A stretch of DNA of 64,000 nt from PALSA-612 sp963846915 (lineage in GTDB: Bacteria > Actinomycetota > Thermoleophilia > Gaiellales > Gaiellaceae). The DNA is taken from NCBI GenBank assembly GCA_963846915.1, contig CAWJXV010000004.1, positions 661,086-725,085 of the forward strand, given 5' to 3'. The position numbers were made by a program, and so were the translations under genes. Below, one piece after another: positions 43,396 through 51,349 of this stretch (its first letter is position 1; each line of letters opens with the position of its first letter). A model generated the notes under the pieces. That model was not told the origin of the DNA and ran no database searches. It was given only the letters and a program-made list of their open reading frames with translations.

Positions 43396-44145
43396 GTGAT
43401 CGACCTCCATTCGCACATCCTCCCGGGGGTCGACGACGGCCCGACCACGATCGACGAAAGCCTCGAGATCGCCCGCCGAGCGGCGGCGGACGGGGTGCGC
43501 GTGATCGCCGCGACACCGCACGTTCGCGACGACTACCCGACGAGCGCGGAGACGATGGAGCGGCTCGTGAGGGAGGTACGTGCAGCGCTCCAGAACGCGG
43601 AGATCCCCATCGACGTGCGACCGGGCGGCGAGATCGCGGTCGACTGGCTCGACCGGCTCTCCGAGGACGACCTCGGCCGTTTCGGGCTCGGCGGCAGTCC
43701 CCGCTATCTGCTCGTCGAGTTCCCCTACACCGGCTGGCCGCTGTCCCTGCACGAGTGGGTGTTCCGGCTCGTGACGCGGGAGATCACGCCCGTGATCGCG
43801 CATCCCGAGCGAAACGCCGAGGTGCAACGCAACCCGGAGGAGCTCCGGCCGCTCGTCGATGCCGGGGCGCTCGTGCAGATCACGGCCGCGTCGGTCGACG
43901 GCCGGCTCGGGCGGTCGTCACGTGCGGCCGCGGCCGAGCTGCTCGACCGTGGACTCGCGCACCTGCTCGCGAGCGACGCGCACACGGCGGACGTGCGCGA
44001 GGCCGGCCTGGCCGGGGCTGTGGACGCGCTCGAAGACCCCGACCTCGCCCGCTGGCTGACGCTGGAGGTGCCGATGGCGATCGTCACCGATGCTCCGGTG
44101 CCCCACCGCCCGGAGACGAAGAAGCGCCGCTTCCTCAGACGTTGA
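43396..44145 (+). CDS. CpsB/CapC-type PHP-domain tyrosine-protein phosphatase
   Basis: This 249-residue protein starts at GTG 43396. The PHP-fold metal motif VIDLHSHILPGVDDGP opens the protein (His5, His7, Asp in VDDG). Further metal ligands lie in AATPHVRDDYP, VIAHPERNAE and LLASDAHTADVRE. This is the arrangement of manganese-dependent CpsB/YwqE phosphatases, which dephosphorylate the bacterial tyrosine kinase that controls capsule or exopolysaccharide export. No kinase or polysaccharide genes are in the neighbourhood, so the partner lies elsewhere. The next gene is more than 240 bases away and on the opposite strand. Confidence 0.9.
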   Translation: MIDLHSHILPGVDDGPTTIDESLEIARRAAADGVRVIAATPHVRDDYPTSAETMERLVREVRAALQNAEIPIDVRPGGEIAVDWLDRLSEDDLGRFGLGGSPRYLLVEFPYTGWPLSLHEWVFRLVTREITPVIAHPERNAEVQRNPEELRPLVDAGALVQITAASVDGRLGRSSRAAAAELLDRGLAHLLASDAHTADVREAGLAGAVDALEDPDLARWLTLEVPMAIVTDAPVPHRPETKKRRFLRR

Positions 44146-44189
44146 ACCCCGCCCGTTACGCCCTGGCCGGCCGGGCGCAGTCGTGACTG

Positions 44190-44358
44190 CGGTGTCAGAC
44201 ACCGAATTTGTCAAGTGTTCGCGCGTGACGAAAGTGTGACTTCTCCTCCACAGGCGAGTTGTCGCAGCCATGCGATTCTTGCGGCAGCCGGGCCGGTGTG
44301 GTCGTCCACTTCGGGCAACGTCATGGGTGGACGGTGCCGTAGCCGTGTCTGACACCGG
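44190..44358. repeat. Small element bounded by inverted copies of a GTGTCAGACAC palindrome
   Basis: The left end (44,190-44,204) reads CGGTGTCAGACACCG and the right end (44,343-44,358) reads CCGTGTCTGACACCGG, an inverted copy sharing 11 core bases. Each is itself palindromic. Between them the minus strand holds a 37-codon frame (44,211-44,324, ending LACGGEVTLSSRANT) of unknown nature. The structure resembles a REP-type or MITE-like element in the gap between the CpsB-like and creatininase-like genes. It is not proven to be mobile. Confidence 0.45.
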
Positions 44359-44388
44359 ACTTGGGAGCCCGCTGGAGCGGACCCGTCC

Positions 44389-45084
44389 TCACCAGCCGGT
44401 GTCGAGCACGTCGCGCACCTCGGCGACCGCGACCCCCCAGAGGCGGAGCATCTCGTCGTCCGGGCGTTCGTAGGAGCCGCCGAAGGTCCCGTCTCCGAGC
44501 GCGCGGCGGACGTCCGCTGGATCGTCGCCCATCTCGTCGATCGCCGCCATCGGCTTCGGCTCCGGGGGCAGCGCGATGCCGGCGAGCCGCGTCCACGGGA
44601 AGTTCTCGAACCAGTTCGCGTGTGTCGGGTCGGGGTGAAGCGCCTCCGCGGCCGCCTGTGCGCGCTCGCCCGCGTACCAGCTGTGGAAGCGCACGCTCGC
44701 GCCCTCACGAGGGCGAGCCCACGCGAGGAGCGGCTCCTCCACCATGGCGTTGCCGCCGTGGCCGTTGACGACCAGGAAGCGGCGGAAGCCCTGGCCGTGC
44801 AGCGTGTCGAGCGCCTCGGTCAGCACGGCCACGAGCGTCTCCAGGCGCACCGAGACCGTGCCCGGGTAGGCCGTGAACCCCGGCGCGACGCCGAACGGAA
44901 GCGTTGGCATGACAGGCACGCCGAGCGGCTCGGCCGCCTCCACCGACACGCGCTCGGCCAGGATCACGTCGGTGGCAAGCGAGAGGTAGCCGTGCTGCTC
45001 GGTCGACCCGATGGGCAGCACGATGCGATCGTCGCGGGCGAGGTACTCCTCGACCTGCATCCAGTTCAGGTCGGCGATCCTCAT
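44389..45084 (-). CDS. Creatininase-family amidohydrolase
   Basis: This 231-residue protein starts at ATG 45084. The creatininase/formamide hydrolase fold is marked by IVLPIGSTEQHGYLSLATDVILAERV, which contains the metal Glu and His (E-Q-H) and Asp ligands, by GFRRFLVVNGHGGNA with the His of the second metal, and by a C-terminal GGSYERPDDEM. Family members hydrolyse creatinine, formamidopyrimidines or mycofactocin precursors (MftE). I see no mycofactocin cluster here, so the substrate is open. The length is slightly short of the usual 240-260 but the ligands are complete. Confidence 0.87.
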   Translation of the reverse strand: MRIADLNWMQVEEYLARDDRIVLPIGSTEQHGYLSLATDVILAERVSVEAAEPLGVPVMPTLPFGVAPGFTAYPGTVSVRLETLVAVLTEALDTLHGQGFRRFLVVNGHGGNAMVEEPLLAWARPREGASVRFHSWYAGERAQAAAEALHPDPTHANWFENFPWTRLAGIALPPEPKPMAAIDEMGDDPADVRRALGDGTFGGSYERPDDEMLRLWGVAVAEVRDVLDTGW

Positions 45085-45265
45085 GCTCTCGCCGATTTCG
45101 AGAATCGATTCGTGTCGGAGTTGTTCGGGGTGGCGACGTTCCTGAAATCGAGACGAGCCGTCAGTAGGCAGCGGAGGCGGGCTTTGCCCGGTTCCGCAAG
45201 GAGACGCTGTAGTCGAGCATGGAAGGAGGGGGCGCACGAGGGAACCATGGGTTCACCCGTGCTGA

Positions 45266-46801
45266 TCACCAGGGAGGCGGGTTGTGCAGCCAGCGGCCGC
45301 CGACCATCGTCGCGACCACGCCGACCTCGGCGAGATCCTCGCGCGGGCACGTCACCGGGTCGAGGTCGAGCACGACGAGGTCGGCGAGGTAGCCGGGAAG
45401 GAGGCGACCGCGGCGGTGTTCGTCACCGGTCAACCAGGCAGGCGCGACGCAGGTCGCATGCAGCGCCTCCTCGACGGTGACCGCCTGCTCCGGGCGCCAC
45501 GCGGGGCGCTCGTCGGATGTCCGTAGCACGCCCGCGACGATCCCCGCCAGCGGATCGAGCTCTTCGATCGGCGCGTCCGAGCCGTTCGCGAGCACGGCGC
45601 CACCGTCGAGAAGCGAGCGCCAGCCGTAGGCGCCGTCCAGCAGCCCCGGCCAGAAGCGCTCCGCCAGATCGCGGTCCGAAGGCGCGTGCGTGAACTGCAC
45701 GGACGCGGCGATGCCGAGCTTGCCGAAGCGTGCGACGTCCTCCGGCGCCAGGCACTGCGCGTGCTCGATCCGGTGCCGAAGGCCGCGCGGGCGCCAGTCG
45801 TCGGCCGTCTGCTCGAAGGCGTCGAGCGCGTTGCGGTTCGCGCGGTCGCCGATCGCGTGCACCCCGACCGGCCAGCCGATCTTCGCCGCGCGGCGCACGA
45901 TGTCAGCGAGCTCCTCGGCCGACGTGATCTCGACACCGGTGCCGTCCAGCATGAGTGCCGTCTGCGAGCCGAGCGTGCCGTCCATGAACACCTTCAGGTA
46001 GCCAACCCGGACGAAGTCGCCGCCGATGCCCGAGCGCAGGCCCGTTTCCTCGAGCGCGCCGATCCGGTCGTGCGGCAGCGACTGCCACACGCGGATGCCC
46101 AGTGCGCCCTGCTCGTGGAGCTGCTGCCACAGCTTGGGCGCGCCGAGCCAGCCGTCCTTGTCGTGCACGGCCGTAACCCCGCGGGAGAGCGCGAGCTTCA
46201 CGCCGCCGCGCATCACCTCGAGGTACTCGTCGTCCGACACGCGCAGAAAGCGCTCCTTGAACCGCCACGCTGCCTCCTCGCGCAGGACGCCGGTCGGCTC
46301 GCCGCGCTCGTCGCGCTCGACGACGCCGCCCGCCACCTCCAGGTCGCCGTTCGCGAGGGCAAGGGCCGTGGAATTGAGCCAGAGCGAGTGGTAGTCCTTG
46401 GAGAGCAGGGCCGCGGGAGCCGTGCCCGTGATCGCGTCGAGGTCGTCGCGGGTCGGCTCGACGGACGGCGCCCAGTCGCCGCTGCGCCAGCCGTAGGCGC
46501 GGACCCAGCGTCCGGCCTCGGGGGCGGGAGCCGAGCAGATCCGCGCGAGCGCCTCCTCGAGCGAGGCGCAGCCGTCGAGGTCGACCTGCCGCTGTGCGAG
46601 CGCCCAGGTAGGGAAGTGGACGTGCGCATCGCTGAAGCCGGGGACGACAGTGCGGCCGCCGAGATCGACCACATCCGGGCTCGCGAGCGCCGTCTCGTGC
46701 GTTCCGACGCTGCCTGCGATCCGGTCGCCTGCGATCGCGAGTGCCCGCGCGACGGGCAGAGACGGGTCGAGCGTGCGGACGACGCCGTTCTCGAGAATCA
46801 C
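45266..46801 (-). CDS. YtcJ-like amidohydrolase
   Basis: This 511-residue metal-dependent hydrolase starts at ATG 46801. It has the amidohydrolase-superfamily layout: a small N-terminal beta domain (ILENGVVRTLDP), GFSDAHVHFPT with the H-x-H metal pair, the Lys/Glu region LKVFMDGTLGSQTAL, GVHAIGDRANRNAL, LRHRIEHAQ, and the C-terminal Asp in LANGSDAPIEELDP. YtcJ-type proteins are annotated as exoenzyme regulatory or N-substituted formamide deformylase-like enzymes with undefined substrates. About 180 bases with no gene separate it from the creatininase-like gene downstream on the same strand. Confidence 0.9.
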   Translation of the reverse strand: MILENGVVRTLDPSLPVARALAIAGDRIAGSVGTHETALASPDVVDLGGRTVVPGFSDAHVHFPTWALAQRQVDLDGCASLEEALARICSAPAPEAGRWVRAYGWRSGDWAPSVEPTRDDLDAITGTAPAALLSKDYHSLWLNSTALALANGDLEVAGGVVERDERGEPTGVLREEAAWRFKERFLRVSDDEYLEVMRGGVKLALSRGVTAVHDKDGWLGAPKLWQQLHEQGALGIRVWQSLPHDRIGALEETGLRSGIGGDFVRVGYLKVFMDGTLGSQTALMLDGTGVEITSAEELADIVRRAAKIGWPVGVHAIGDRANRNALDAFEQTADDWRPRGLRHRIEHAQCLAPEDVARFGKLGIAASVQFTHAPSDRDLAERFWPGLLDGAYGWRSLLDGGAVLANGSDAPIEELDPLAGIVAGVLRTSDERPAWRPEQAVTVEEALHATCVAPAWLTGDEHRRGRLLPGYLADLVVLDLDPVTCPREDLAEVGVVATMVGGRWLHNPPPW

Positions 46802-46916
46802 GCGGGCACTCTACGCGTGTGGCGCCGCAGCGTGGAGCGGTGATCTCGAGCGGCTTACCCGGCGAGGTGACGTGCTGCGCGAGCACGCCCACCCTGCTCG
46901 AGCGCGAGCCCGATCC

Positions 46917-48140
46917 CTACGGGGACGTCGTCAGGAACGCGCAGTCGCGGTCGTCAAAGGGAAGCGGGGAGCGGCCGAGCTTCATCACGACCCAGCTCTC
47001 GTCACCAACCTCGACGACTTCGTCGATACCGGGCGCCGGGCCGATCTGCTCGACCAGTTCGTAACCGTCCTCCACCGGGACGAACAGGATGTGGCTCTCG
47101 TCGTCGGCCGTGGGCTCGGTCTGGGCCGGTTCCTGCTCCGCCCACCACTGCGTCGGTACCGCCTCGTCGTTCTCCGTCGAGCCATGCGTCCGCGTGTCAG
47201 TGTCGATTGGGGGCATGACGACACATGTGGCTGCGAGGGCGTTCAGATCGCGCGCAGCTCCGTTGGCCAGAGCCGTCAGCGACTCGACATCCGCCTCGAT
47301 GGCAGTGACACGAGCTGTCCACATCGCGGCGGTGGTGCGAAGCTCCGTGAGCTCGTGGATCTTCTCCGCCAGCTCGGCGCGAATCTCCTCGTGAAGGACC
47401 GCAGTCCGCTCGATGTCCTCGCGCGTCTCCTTGAGCATCACGATCTCCGCCGAGAGTTCGTCTTCCCGGGCGACCAGCCGCTGCTGGGTTGCCGCCAATT
47501 CGTCCGCGAGCAGGGGGGAGCACAGCTCGTGCGCGACGAGATCGGCCTTGACCCGCTCGACACCTTCCAGGATCGGGCCGAGGGCAGCGAGCCGGGACTC
47601 CATCGTCTGACGCCGGACGTCGGTCTCGTGGATCAGCTCCGCCGGCTCGAATGAGACGTCGACGTCGGCTTCAGGCGTGGTCGTCGGCTCGTCGAGATCG
47701 GACGACTGGGCCGCAGGCTCGGGTTCGTCGAACGACTCGACATCGTCGTGGGGCTCTTCCTCGGTGAGCGTCTCGCCCGTGAGGGCGGCGTCGAAGACGG
47801 GCTTGCTCCCGGACTCCTCGACCGAATACAGAAGAGGCGTCCCCGGCGCAGCGCCGTTCGGCTCGTCGGCGTCCGGAGAGTCGGAGGCGGTGGGTGTGAG
47901 TGGAGCGTCGCTTCCGGGGTGTGCTTCGGAGACGTTGAAGGCGGCGAGCTGCTCGTTGAGAGCGCTCGTGATGTCACTACCCGTGACGAGGCCCTGCCGC
48001 ACGAGAATGTCCGCCAGACGGCGTTTGGTCTCGAACTGCTCCGCGAGAGCCTGCTCGAGATCGTCCTCGGAGATCAGGCCGCGTTGGACGAAGATCTCAC
48101 CGAGCGAGCGTCGCGAGCTGTCTGTGTGTGCCGCTTCCAT
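46917..48140 (-). CDS. MshEN/GspE-N domain, coiled coil and C-terminal SPLP domain protein
   Basis: This 407-residue protein starts at ATG 48140 after AAGGAAGGGAC. The first 65 residues hold two copies of the MshEN/GspE N-terminal motif (LGEIFVQRGLISEDDLEQAL and LADILVRQGLVTGSDITSAL), known in type II/IV secretion ATPases to bind c-di-GMP or mediate assembly. A long acidic Pro/Glu-rich linker follows (about 70-185), then a coiled coil (about 195-310) and a C-terminal 55-residue domain with HILFV, GYEL, VVMK and SPLP. That last domain matches the small protein at 4,663. No ATPase domain is present, so it is an adaptor-like protein; its function is unknown. Confidence 0.75.
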   Translation of the reverse strand: MEAAHTDSSRRSLGEIFVQRGLISEDDLEQALAEQFETKRRLADILVRQGLVTGSDITSALNEQLAAFNVSEAHPGSDAPLTPTASDSPDADEPNGAAPGTPLLYSVEESGSKPVFDAALTGETLTEEEPHDDVESFDEPEPAAQSSDLDEPTTTPEADVDVSFEPAELIHETDVRRQTMESRLAALGPILEGVERVKADLVAHELCSPLLADELAATQQRLVAREDELSAEIVMLKETREDIERTAVLHEEIRAELAEKIHELTELRTTAAMWTARVTAIEADVESLTALANGAARDLNALAATCVVMPPIDTDTRTHGSTENDEAVPTQWWAEQEPAQTEPTADDESHILFVPVEDGYELVEQIGPAPGIDEVVEVGDESWVVMKLGRSPLPFDDRDCAFLTTSP

Positions 48141-48265
48141 GTCCCTTCCTTTCGTCACCTGCGAACCCCAACTTGAGCGTGCGGGCCGCACTCGATCCGT
48201 TGGACTGCTGCGGTATCGGCAGGGGGCATCACCGACTTGAGCCAGGATGCGACCGCTGTCGGGGC

Positions 48266-48823
48266 TCAGCGGGAGCGGACGCCGAAATCGGCGGTGACGA
48301 GAGTGACCTCGTCGCCCTGGAACGAGCCGTTGGCGGCCGTGGCGTGCACGGCGGAGACGCCGATCTCACGGAAGCCGGGGGAGAGCAGGATGGCTCTGTG
48401 TTCCGGGCTCGTCAGCCACGCGTGGACGGCGGTTGCAGCGTCCACGACCGGCGAGTACCAGAGGAGCGCCTCACCGACCTCGTAGCGGCGGTAGCCGGCG
48501 CGGGAGTAGTAACGAGAGAGGCGCTTCCAGGGCGAGGTGCCGTCGGCCGAATCGTGCGAGAAGTAGCCGTCGCGGGCCATCTCGTACGAGTGGGCGTTTG
48601 CGGCCGCCTTCAGTGACCGGGAGAGACGGACGCGCGGAAGACCGAACTGTGCGCGAGCGACGTTGATCCGCGCGGCGATTCGGACGTCGAGCGACGGCAT
48701 CGCCGACACGGTGTTCACGACTCCGATCGGATGCGACGTGCCAGCCGCGACGGCGGAGACGACCGCACCGGCCGCGACGATCACAGCAGACGCTGCCACT
48801 GCGGCGCGCGTGCGGGAGAGCAC
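48266..48823 (-). CDS. Secreted CAP/SCP-domain protein
   Basis: This 185-residue protein is read from GTG 48823; a longer frame to 48,913 exists but adds unlikely sequence. The N-terminal hydrophobic stretch (AAVAASAVIVAAGAVVSAVAA) is a signal peptide or anchor. The CAP domain is seen from ARINVARAQFGLPRVRLSRSLKAAANAHSYEMARDGYFSHDS, with the conserved His and Glu, through HAWLTSPEHRAILLSPGFREIGVS, the family's terminal motif. Bacterial CAP proteins are extracellular and usually calcium-binding or of unknown activity; in actinobacteria and Bacillus they are often spore- or wall-associated. It is transcribed alone. Confidence 0.82.
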   Translation of the reverse strand: MLSRTRAAVAASAVIVAAGAVVSAVAAGTSHPIGVVNTVSAMPSLDVRIAARINVARAQFGLPRVRLSRSLKAAANAHSYEMARDGYFSHDSADGTSPWKRLSRYYSRAGYRRYEVGEALLWYSPVVDAATAVHAWLTSPEHRAILLSPGFREIGVSAVHATAANGSFQGDEVTLVTADFGVRSR

Positions 48824-48858
48824 GGGCCTGACTCTAACGGCTGGAAACGATGGACACG

Positions 48859-49617
48859 TCAGTGTCCGTCGTCGGCAGGCCAGCTGCGGAACTGAAGCAG
48901 CGGATCGCGCCAAACCGCATGGAATGCGGGCCCAGGGGGAGAATCACCGATCCTCAGATGGGTGAAAGCCCCTCTCGAGCCGACGAGGATGTAGGTCCCG
49001 TCGCCCCAGTCGCCCGCGAACGTGAGCCAGGGCGCGCCGCCGCTCGAGATGTCGACGAGTCGGAGGCCGGTCGCCGCCGTCCCGGCGGGCCCGACGGACG
49101 TCTGCGTGCTCGTGTAGTCCGGCTCCGTGAGCGGAAGCCCCGAGAACCGTGGCTCGATCACGTGCGGGACGCCCGAGGCTCCCTGGTAGCCGGGCGACAG
49201 GTAGTTCGCATGCGAGCCGAGAGCCACGAAGACGACGGGGTGCGTCCCCACGCGGCGCGTTCGCGCCCAGGGCCTCGTCACGCCGAGGTCGTGCTGGCTC
49301 GCCGCGACCGATACCGGGTGACCGGCGGCGTCCAGCGCGACAGATACCTCTTCCCAGTCGCCCTCGTGCATGTGCCAGAGGCCGGGCTTCGTGGGCGAGT
49401 TCCGCCAGTCGTCGAGGGAGTAGAAGAGCCAGTACTCGAGCACCGTGGCGATGGCTGCCGACGCGGTCGGGTTGACCCACGCCCGCCCGTAGACGGTCGG
49501 CGTGACGGCACGGCGCGGATAGCAGCTGTCCGGGTCGAACGCCGGTGTGCAGCCTCGCGTATCCAGCCTGAGCTGTGACGAGCCGTTGGCCAGCGCGGAG
49601 GCCGGCGGGCTGCGCCG
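48859..49617 (-). pseudogene. Vps62-like secreted protein, 5'-truncated at the block 1/2 join
   Basis: About 250 codons remain, ending at TGA 48,859. The remaining part has LEYWLFYSLDDWRN, WHMHEGDWEEVSVALDAAGHP, VFVALGSHANYLSPGYQG and WLTFAGDWGDGTYILVG, the Vps62-like pattern also seen in secreted actinobacterial proteins. The N-terminus, including any signal peptide, is missing. Upstream of codon SPPASALANGSSQ the frame passes without a stop into acidobacterial-type permease sequence, so the 359-codon open frame to 49,938 is an artificial chimera. GC content drops at the same place. Confidence 0.75.
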
Positions 49618-49622
49618 GACGA
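49615..49622. other. Join between block 1 (actinobacterial) and block 2 (T6SS-bearing)
   Basis: Two unrelated protein families meet within a few codons: the permease motif GLRDMQI on the right, and Vps62-like sequence beginning RRSPPASAL on the left. Both genes are truncated here. Base composition changes from very GC-rich to moderate. No insertion-sequence end or attachment-like repeat was found at the join, which favours an assembly chimera. Confidence 0.7.
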
Positions 49623-50409
49623 TCTGCATATCCCGCAGGCCTATCACGTGGAATTGCACCTGTTTGCGCATGTGCGGCGGGATCTCGCCAAATAGCTGTT
49701 GCGCCCGCGCCAGGATCGCATCGCGCGCCTGGGCGGCGTTCGTTCCCTCACGCAGACGTCCATAGATGCGAAGTGGCCGCGCTCCCGGCGGAAAATCGGC
49801 GGAAGAGCCTGCGGGATGAGCAGGTCGGCCCGATCGAGCGTAGGCAATTGCGAAATCCGCGGGCAGGACGCCCACCGACCAGCGTCGGCTGGCCGTCGAT
49901 CTCGATGCGCCTTCCCACCGCCCCGCCGTCACCGCCAAAGCGGCTCTTCCACAGAGCGTGCGAAATCAGCGCAACCCGCGGAGCTCCAGGCCGATCTTCT
50001 TCCGGGGTAAAGTTGCGGCCCAGCGCGGCGTCCACACCGAGCACGGGCAGGAACGTGGCCTCCACGCGAGCGCATCCCAGGCGCGCCGGCCGGTCGCCCG
50101 TCCAATCGCAATCCGCCATCCCCGACCACGATGTGACCGCCGACAGGGGCCCCGGATCGCGGCGTAATTCCGCGTAGGTGGCGGCCGTCGAGGAAATCGA
50201 ATTCCAACCAGGGAATGCGGATGCCCAACGACACCAACCGCTCCGCCGCGCCATACGGAAGCGCCCGAAAGAGTACGCGGTCCACCACGCTGAAGACCGC
50301 AGTAGTGGCTCCGATCCCCACCGCGCAGAATCGAAATCACGGCAATCGGAAATATAGGTTTAGACCTGAAACTCCGAATTGCGTATTGCACATCTTGCAA
50401 GCCAGGCAT
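49618..50409 (-). pseudogene. ABC transporter permease N-terminal part (MacB/ADOP family), fragment with frameshifts
   Basis: It reads from ATG 50409 (MPGLQDVQYAIRSFRSKPIF) through at least five frame changes: GIGATTAVFSVVDRVLFRALPYG, then ATYAELRRDPGPLSAV and VLGVDAALGRNFTPEEDRPG, then VGVLPADFAI, PTLDRADLLIPQAL, and finally ADFPPGARPLRIYGRLREGTNAAQARDAIL. Together these rebuild the MacB-type extracytoplasmic domain following the first membrane helix of the ADOP (acidobacterial duplicated orphan permease) family. About the first third of the gene is present; the rest is lost at the join near 49,615. Most frame changes equal one extra base. Confidence 0.75.
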
Positions 50410-50464
50410 TGAGTCCTCACAAATTCGACACCGGCGATTCGCCGAAAGTTCCAGACCGGAAACG

Positions 50465-50755
50465 CTACCCTACCAGCACCGTGAAGCAACCCAGCACGAT
50501 ATTGCCGCCGTGCGCCGTCATATCGCCGATGCGCGCCTGCGGCATATTCATCGTCAGTACCGTGAATGATCCGAGCGCGATTACATCCGGAGGTCCGACG
50601 CACGTCGCCATGTCCCCCACGCGTGCCGCCGGCAGCCCGCCGATCAGCACCGTGACCGCGCCCGGCGGCAGAATCGGCCCGCCCACGTGAGGCACAATTC
50701 CCGTCACCATGGGGCAGACGTGCATGTCGGTGATTCTCGAGGCTGGCATTCCCAT
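50465..50755 (-). CDS. PAAR-domain protein (T6SS spike tip)
   Basis: This 96-residue protein starts at ATG 50755 behind GAGGAGCG. It has the repeated PAAR pattern: MPASRITDMHVCPMVTG, IPHVGGPILPPGAVTVLIGGLPAARVGDMATC, and MPQARIGDMTAHGGNIVLGC, with the His and Cys residues that hold the zinc at the cone tip. PAAR proteins cap the VgrG trimer and sharpen the spike, sometimes carrying effectors. No extension domain is present, so this is a plain tip. It lies downstream of the VgrG-associated gene in the same orientation as VgrG and ClpV. Confidence 0.88.
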   Translation of the reverse strand: MGMPASRITDMHVCPMVTGIVPHVGGPILPPGAVTVLIGGLPAARVGDMATCVGPPDVIALGSFTVLTMNMPQARIGDMTAHGGNIVLGCFTVLVG

Positions 50756-51348
50756 AAAGACGCTCCTCTATCTTGGGCTCCCAGAGCTTGACCCGGTTGG
50801 TCACTTCCACGCCCTGCGCCACGAAAGCTTCTGAATTTCTCCGGCGCCCTCTCGGGCTCCTTGGCCACGGCGGCGAAGATCACCGCGCCGGACACCGCTT
50901 TCGCAGCCAGGAATTCTCCCGGCGGTACAGGCGGCGCGTCGGGCGGCGCCAGGCTGCCGCCGCTGAAAAAAGCCGCCAGCCCGGCACAGCCGGCCGCCGT
51001 GCCCAGTTCGGCCTTTTCGGCGGCCGCCATGGCCGAGCGCCGGTTGTCTTCGGTCGGTTGGGCAACCCATCGCTCCGTGGCATCGAGCGCGCCTTTGATC
51101 TTCGGCGGCGGGTGCTCGCCGGCCGAACGCCGCGCGCACACCCACGCCCACCACACCGCTTCGCGCTTCGGCAGCGCGTGCGCGATAAATCTCACCGCGT
51201 CGGGATAGAGCTTCTTCTCCATCAGCAGGGCGACAAAGTCCAGCGGATGCAGGTCCGGACGCACCAGCGCCATCGCCTCCTCGCCGAGTTCGGCGACCGT
51301 GGAGATCGCCACCGTTTTCGAATTGATCTGCGCCGATGTGCCGCCCAT
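50704..51348 (-). CDS. Small T6SS-cluster protein of unknown function (3' frameshift)
   Basis: This protein of about 200 residues starts at ATG 51348, immediately after the VgrG stop at 51,350. It is rich in Ala, with FVALLMEKKLYPDAVRFIAHALPKREAVWWAWVCAR and AAMAAAEK-type helices, similar in look to a conserved protein found between VgrG and PAAR genes in acidobacterial T6SS loci (I think DUF6931, not certain). Near 50,838 one extra base shifts the frame; the repaired reading continues FVAQGVEVTNRVKLWEPKIEERL and would end close to the PAAR start, whereas the uncorrected frame runs into the PAAR gene. It could be an adaptor or chaperone loading the spike. Confidence 0.5.
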   Translation of the reverse strand: MGGTSAQINSKTVAISTVAELGEEAMALVRPDLHPLDFVALLMEKKLYPDAVRFIAHALPKREAVWWAWVCARRSAGEHPPPKIKGALDATERWVAQPTEDNRRSAMAAAEKAELGTAAGCAGLAAFFSGGSLAPPDAPPVPPGEFLAAKAVSGAVIFAAVAKEPERAPEKFRSFRGAGRGSDQPGQALGAQDRGASLWECQPRESPTCTSAPW

Positions 51349-51349
51349 G

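Noticed and set aside
44211..44708. 165-codon minus-strand frame covering the palindrome element and the creatininase gene
   Set aside because: Most of it is the creatininase gene in a wrong frame; only the last 37 codons inside the palindrome pair were kept as a possible short frame.
48859..49938. Novel permease-Vps62 fusion protein
   Set aside because: The two halves belong to different organisms and both are truncated at the join; the open frame is accidental.
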